DNA of 16,232 nt from Flavobacteriales bacterium UBA5871 (GTDB lineage Bacteria > Bacteroidota > Bacteroidia > Flavobacteriales_D > Crocinitomicaceae). A program made the position numbers and the translations under genes. Below are positions 15,001 to 16,232 of this stretch, piece after piece. The stretch covers positions 22,467 to 38,698 of the forward strand of contig DJFN01000146.1 of NCBI GenBank assembly GCA_002432085.1, given 5' to 3'. Within the stretch, counting starts at the first letter, position 1. Each line of letters opens with the position of its first letter. Below the pieces are notes generated by a model. That model was not told where the DNA came from. It saw nothing but the letters and a program-made list of their open reading frames with translations, and ran no database searches.

Positions 15001-16232
15001 CCAATTATGGCGGTTATACGGATGTCAAGACGGGACAGTCGGGAGACAACTATACCTACGACAAGCTTGGAGAGCTCACCGGCGATGTTCAGGAAGGTAT
15101 GGCCTTGACCTGGAGAAGAGGGAACAGGATGTTACTGAGTCAGAAAGACGCGACCAAACAGTTGGACTACATTTACAGTCCATACGGTCAGCGACTGGTA
15201 AAAATCGAGAAGCAGATCGTTAGTGGTGTTGTACAGGCAAATAATGGAGCTACTGCGTGGAAATACACCCTTTATGCATACGATGCTGCTGGCAATGTGC
15301 AAGCCACTTACAGCGCCTCAATGCCAACGAGTGGTACGAAAACTGGTTCACTGGAAGAACAGATGATATATGGTCTGAGTCGCCTGGCAGTAAAAGACGA
15401 CCAGCGCGCGCTTTATAACAGTGTACTTGTATTGCCGGGAATTCCAGAAGTTAAGGTTAATCAGTTGGGTAAAAAACGTTACGAGCTTACCAACTACCTG
15501 GGCAACGTAAATGCTGTGATCAGCGATAAAAAGCAAGTAACGCAGAACAGCTATATCGACGATGTGCATCTATTCACTTCTACAGTAGAAGGCTGGACAG
15601 CGAATTCGCCTGCAGTGGTTGCTGCTATTGGTGGCGATCTGAGGGTTACTACAAGTACGACCAACAACTTTGCCTGGAAAAACTTCACTACGGTAGTCGG
15701 GGAAGAGTACACGGTAGCTGTGAATGCTACATTAGGCACGTCGCCGGGCTTGCAGCTGGTTGTTCCGGGTGCTACGGTAACCATCACAAACGGAGTGACC
15801 AGGTACATTACCTTTAAAGCAACTGCCGTTACCAGTCAGGTACAGGTGAAATCAACCGGAATTTCAGGATCTACGATCTTCTATATCCAGGATATCAGTA
15901 TCAAAACCAACGCACGCTACAACGCCGTTGTATTGATGAAGGCCGATTACTATCCGTTCGGTATGACCATGCCGGGACGAAACAACCAGTACATTGCTGA
16001 AGGTTATCGCTATGCCTACAACGGTATGGAGCAGGAAAACGAGCTGAAAGGCAACGGGAACTCCTATACGACCGAATTCAGACAATACGATCCGCGCATT
16101 GGAAGATGGCTGAGTCTCGATCCGAAAGCACACTCCATGCCTTGGCAGTCCCCGTTCTGCGCAATGGACAATAATCCTGTAATGAATACGGATCCTCTTG
16201 GTGATAGCGTCAGATACGAAAAATTCAGGGAC
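9036..16232 (+). CDS. RHS/YD-repeat protein with RHS-associated core, open at window end (polymorphic toxin candidate)
   Basis: The frame opens at the ATG at 9036 and has no stop in 2399 codons, so the gene continues beyond the window. Residues 1-20 are a signal peptide ending TQVVFA. A strand-rich domain (about 21-185), a fibronectin-III-like segment (about 190-285; FRIRAVGYVG) and a first RHS-type segment (about 300-540) with TDGLGRTRQTVA and YYDELGRPV follow. A cysteine-rich segment spans about residues 591-1461. From about 1478, YD repeats resume: YYYDQAARLVKTV, FWYDAYGRLVAS, YSYDIHGNVLEV, LTYDKLNRLTEA, YSYDQLQRLTKM, YTYDKNGNL, YIYSPYGQRLVKI, YAYDAAGNVQATY. The conserved YELTNYLGNV begins at 2149, an inserted beta-sandwich lies at about 2170-2300, and the RHS core is at 2305-2390. 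Members of this class usually carry a variable toxic C-terminal domain, which here would begin around residue 2391 and is not visible. The activity therefore cannot be named. Confidence 0.88.
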   Translation, partial: MKKLSLFLISILAITQVVFAGTETYSERREGSALTTSSTVPLLTVYDQQYLTMATTSWSNNFLNVSVKNFLRIGINPEAAQNDYLEGSMTFTIKTWKWTGSSFTVYTEANRVLSLKYDHANQLTVLTDELSAYDFSGAHRIEVYLTAINNVSGFNVKELFVQSEIKVERYYMLDSNPVAGTDIEPVAGSPYYEFQWNPTAGAEWYEMEWVHIPNTKLDGTEETDLTKLKYNFYRNSTRIVVKGNSYRIPAIFDPGYIVFRIRAVGYVGFGIRKEGVWSVTAESGTVSTYPAGATIKVTTEYDPGMNWTHEVSYADDGKRFEGVVFTDGLGRTRQTVAHNTETQQAVVSNTYYDELGRPVITDLPTPVDGEELEHYPAFNKADGTSIAYQASQFDAGGDACSPIGKGFSTSSGAGQYYSSSNPDQDGANERIPDAEKYPYNRVVYENDFTGRIQKVSGFGDDLKTGSGKETYYSYPSANQNELDRLFGAEVGKASHYSKMVTVDANGQVYVKYADMGGKVVAAYMAGENPASLDPIEGNGGFNYTVSILPQNEQYVNLTVPSSTLTYSEFIYADASYTFNYAMTPEQFHNACMVDGICLDCVYDLEFRILNACDDTVYTHTETLLGSDLDKFCVDGKPEETFISSPIPLEKGAYTFIKTLSVNQDELQDNWCYYIENSTCVEPVSDIFNELYEAEGFDLCEDIPSENEPLTGCDFYRDLMLRDMSPGGQYAQFVTNNGTHQAIPSGATVHSIFTSNSLGTGNNWNNQSLNYLNADGSQALINGIEPEDLPTVHDFIINFQPSWAEALLPFHPEYCFLVECEENEAAGSHTYDSLMMVTHSYQAACSLGLLNPITGYTLVSGCSTSYPDPFFETGANGEDLDDDMKNALDNYDASGFTAWENAIHQVYCSQGGGDIATCLKLFERETDASCYMDLIWVTYRRMYQELKQQFVYQAMHAACDNSQIGVHANWLDKVARWGNLAEFTTLDTDGSGPDTGITPDLTYFQGVIEDNCETACEAFANDWIAQLEGCDFVGEAVDTVHLKNDLIELCMSGCDYEHPMGATTAPPGYSGPYSSIHEVLLAHLGAGYENNLCTELLISNPGPYQSTEELQGLLEKPLDTCACAAIFDAEIIFETSNPNNYSLEEILAMNTGVTLEDANYLLCACRKIHGGEYDPEDPNWVAATYPGITIPATLSCSEGNGCVGCAEVTTALGDLNERFSSVANFETALNYGTILTNYLNNTLSFHLGYIDYKDFIGRCNATTDNPYCSVNPLAEEWVAVMKLLTFRGQLLNGSGNPVDLLADNIVYAEGELQETFNGNNYWSSRSGNVLTVYFGTSGDNCTINLTLPDGADFTFADIVSFGTILPMTEECPGNNNTFTVQVTYKDCGQFSVGKLTGVSNCMEINNCVCDTTGLRLCDRLTPEGTACYQPRLDELYYTAQDHYLDAIQAMYQPFVAEFNAACAEAFSTEKFSYTGPRNTYQYTLYYYDQAARLVKTVAPKALNNTFDPSYAEEAREDVVSSTVYNAPGSYPVNPMPVYGYQRTYAYNSYNQLVNTTNPDQQGATKFWYDAYGRLVASQNPVQFDENKYTYVLFDALGRVIENGQVVKVGAFPEATVKTEDLGTGFKTWVYAGARTEVTYTIYDKPLSGTISAKFASGSQENLRLRVASTTYFDAVSLGAAMPTTGYVSATHYSYDIHGNVLEVLQDVPMLAPVQQDVKSTQYKYELISGNVKKVEYQKGKVDQSTHTLTYDKLNRLTEAHHSADGGVNESREAHYYYYDMGPIARIEIGQQKIQANDYSYTINGWTKGMNSNTLKTNRDAGYDGGYGYETVYYQNRKYAHQQIASDVTGYTIGYFNGDYKSIGTTAFEATVGSGNNMANAIRNLYNGNMSHTTTAISGYDIQAGVYSYDQLQRLTKMRVFRNQSTLLASNSWTGSAETQEYYSDYTYDKNGNLDSLNRNGTIATGLDMDEFNYEYTTGTNRLRHVADNGTNYGGYTDVKTGQSGDNYTYDKLGELTGDVQEGMALTWRRGNRMLLSQKDATKQLDYIYSPYGQRLVKIEKQIVSGVVQANNGATAWKYTLYAYDAAGNVQATYSASMPTSGTKTGSLEEQMIYGLSRLAVKDDQRALYNSVLVLPGIPEVKVNQLGKKRYELTNYLGNVNAVISDKKQVTQNSYIDDVHLFTSTVEGWTANSPAVVAAIGGDLRVTTSTTNNFAWKNFTTVVGEEYTVAVNATLGTSPGLQLVVPGATVTITNGVTRYITFKATAVTSQVQVKSTGISGSTIFYIQDISIKTNARYNAVVLMKADYYPFGMTMPGRNNQYIAEGYRYAYNGMEQENELKGNGNSYTTEFRQYDPRIGRWLSLDPKAHSMPWQSPFCAMDNNPVMNTDPLGDSVRYEKFRD
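10806..13418 (+). other. Cysteine-rich segment within the RHS protein (residues 591-1461)
   Basis: I count 41 cysteines in these 871 residues. In the rest of the protein I see only two more (one near residue 400 and one in the core). The spacing includes CxC pairs (1120/1122, 1162/1164, 1406/1408) and CxxC pairs (597/600, 1201/1204). The segment also contains CDFYRDLMLRDMSPGGQY (from about 713), a pattern I associate with other large Bacteroidota RHS proteins. Because the protein has a signal peptide, disulfides are more likely than metal sites. Base composition does not differ visibly from the flanking parts, and the reading frame is continuous. Confidence 0.7.
15543..15935 (+). other. Carbohydrate-binding-like domain inserted between the LGN motif and the RHS core
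   Basis: In many RHS proteins of this phylum, the segment 'YELTNHLGNV...SDKK' is followed after a short link by YYPFG. Here about 130 residues (roughly 2170-2300) intervene. They read as a compact beta-sandwich: STVEGWTANS, GGDLRVTTS, TVVGEEYTVAVNATLG, ITNGVTRYITFKA, and the closing FYIQDISI. This matches the order of CBM4/9-like modules (damage-free entry strand, ligand face, final D-I-x-I strand). The ligand is not predictable. Confidence 0.55.
15948..16205 (+). other. RHS repeat-associated core domain (residues 2305-2390)
   Basis: The diagnostic order is complete: YYPFGMTMPGR, YRYAYNGMEQENEL, YTTEFRQYDPRIGRWLSLDP, PFCAMDNNPVMNTDPLGD. In TcC and Rhs proteins with known structures, this domain closes the shell, and its conserved aspartates serve self-cleavage that frees the C-terminal effector. 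The DPxG-type end at 16191-16205 marks the usual boundary to the variable part. Only nine residues (SVRYEKFRD) follow before the window ends. Confidence 0.9.

Noticed and set aside
900..16232. A complete Tc (ABC) toxin locus
   Set aside because: There is no TcA-type pore protein in the window, and the proteins have signal peptides and Bacteroidota-specific modules. The likeness is restricted to the SpvB-like and RHS parts.
1..16232. tRNA, rRNA, CRISPR array, insertion sequence or integrase
   Set aside because: No cloverleaf-like sequence, regularly spaced repeats, transposase or integrase motifs, or terminal inverted repeats were seen on reading the window.

Overview
The window looks like chromosomal DNA of a member of the Bacteroidota (Flavobacteriales or Chitinophagales-like; the exact family cannot be fixed). 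Three things point there. None of the four genes has a recognisable Shine-Dalgarno sequence. Three of the four proteins have a signal peptide that ends before Gln or in an Ala-x-Ala-like site. The encoded families (YwqK/MORN-like secreted protein, DNRLRE protein, giant SpvB-like and RHS proteins with the YYPFG-type core) are hallmarks of that phylum.

Layout. Positions 1-286 (minus strand) hold the N-terminal part of a small secreted MORN/YwqK-type protein, cut by the window edge. Positions 287-899 are a divergent, AT-rich intergenic region without a convincing gene. It carries a cluster of DnaA-box-like sequences and several short palindromes. From 900 to the end of the window, three genes run head to tail on the plus strand with gaps of only 11 and 13 bases, so they very probably form one operon: a 576-residue two-DNRLRE protein (900-2630), a 2126-residue SpvB-like giant protein (2642-9022), and an RHS/YD-repeat protein that starts at 9036 and is still open at 16232 after 2399 codons. 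About 94% of the window is therefore one secreted RHS locus.

How the parts may work together (inference). All three operon products have a signal peptide. The second carries the N-terminal motif shared with SpvB/TcB proteins. The third carries the YD repeats and the RHS-associated core. In Tc toxins and related Rhs proteins, the equivalent pieces build a hollow shell that encloses a toxic C-terminal domain and releases it by self-cleavage at the core. Here the core ends at residue 2390, and only nine residues of the variable C-terminal part are inside the window. The effector domain and any immunity gene therefore lie just outside.

Unusual elements inside this framework are a roughly 870-residue cysteine-rich segment (41 cysteines) between the first and the remaining YD repeats of the RHS protein, a carbohydrate-binding-like beta-sandwich inserted just before the YYPFG core motif, a similar module near the C-terminus of the SpvB-like protein, and a C-terminal tail in the DNRLRE protein that resembles type IX secretion sorting domains. 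No RNA gene, CRISPR array, insertion sequence or integrase was seen.
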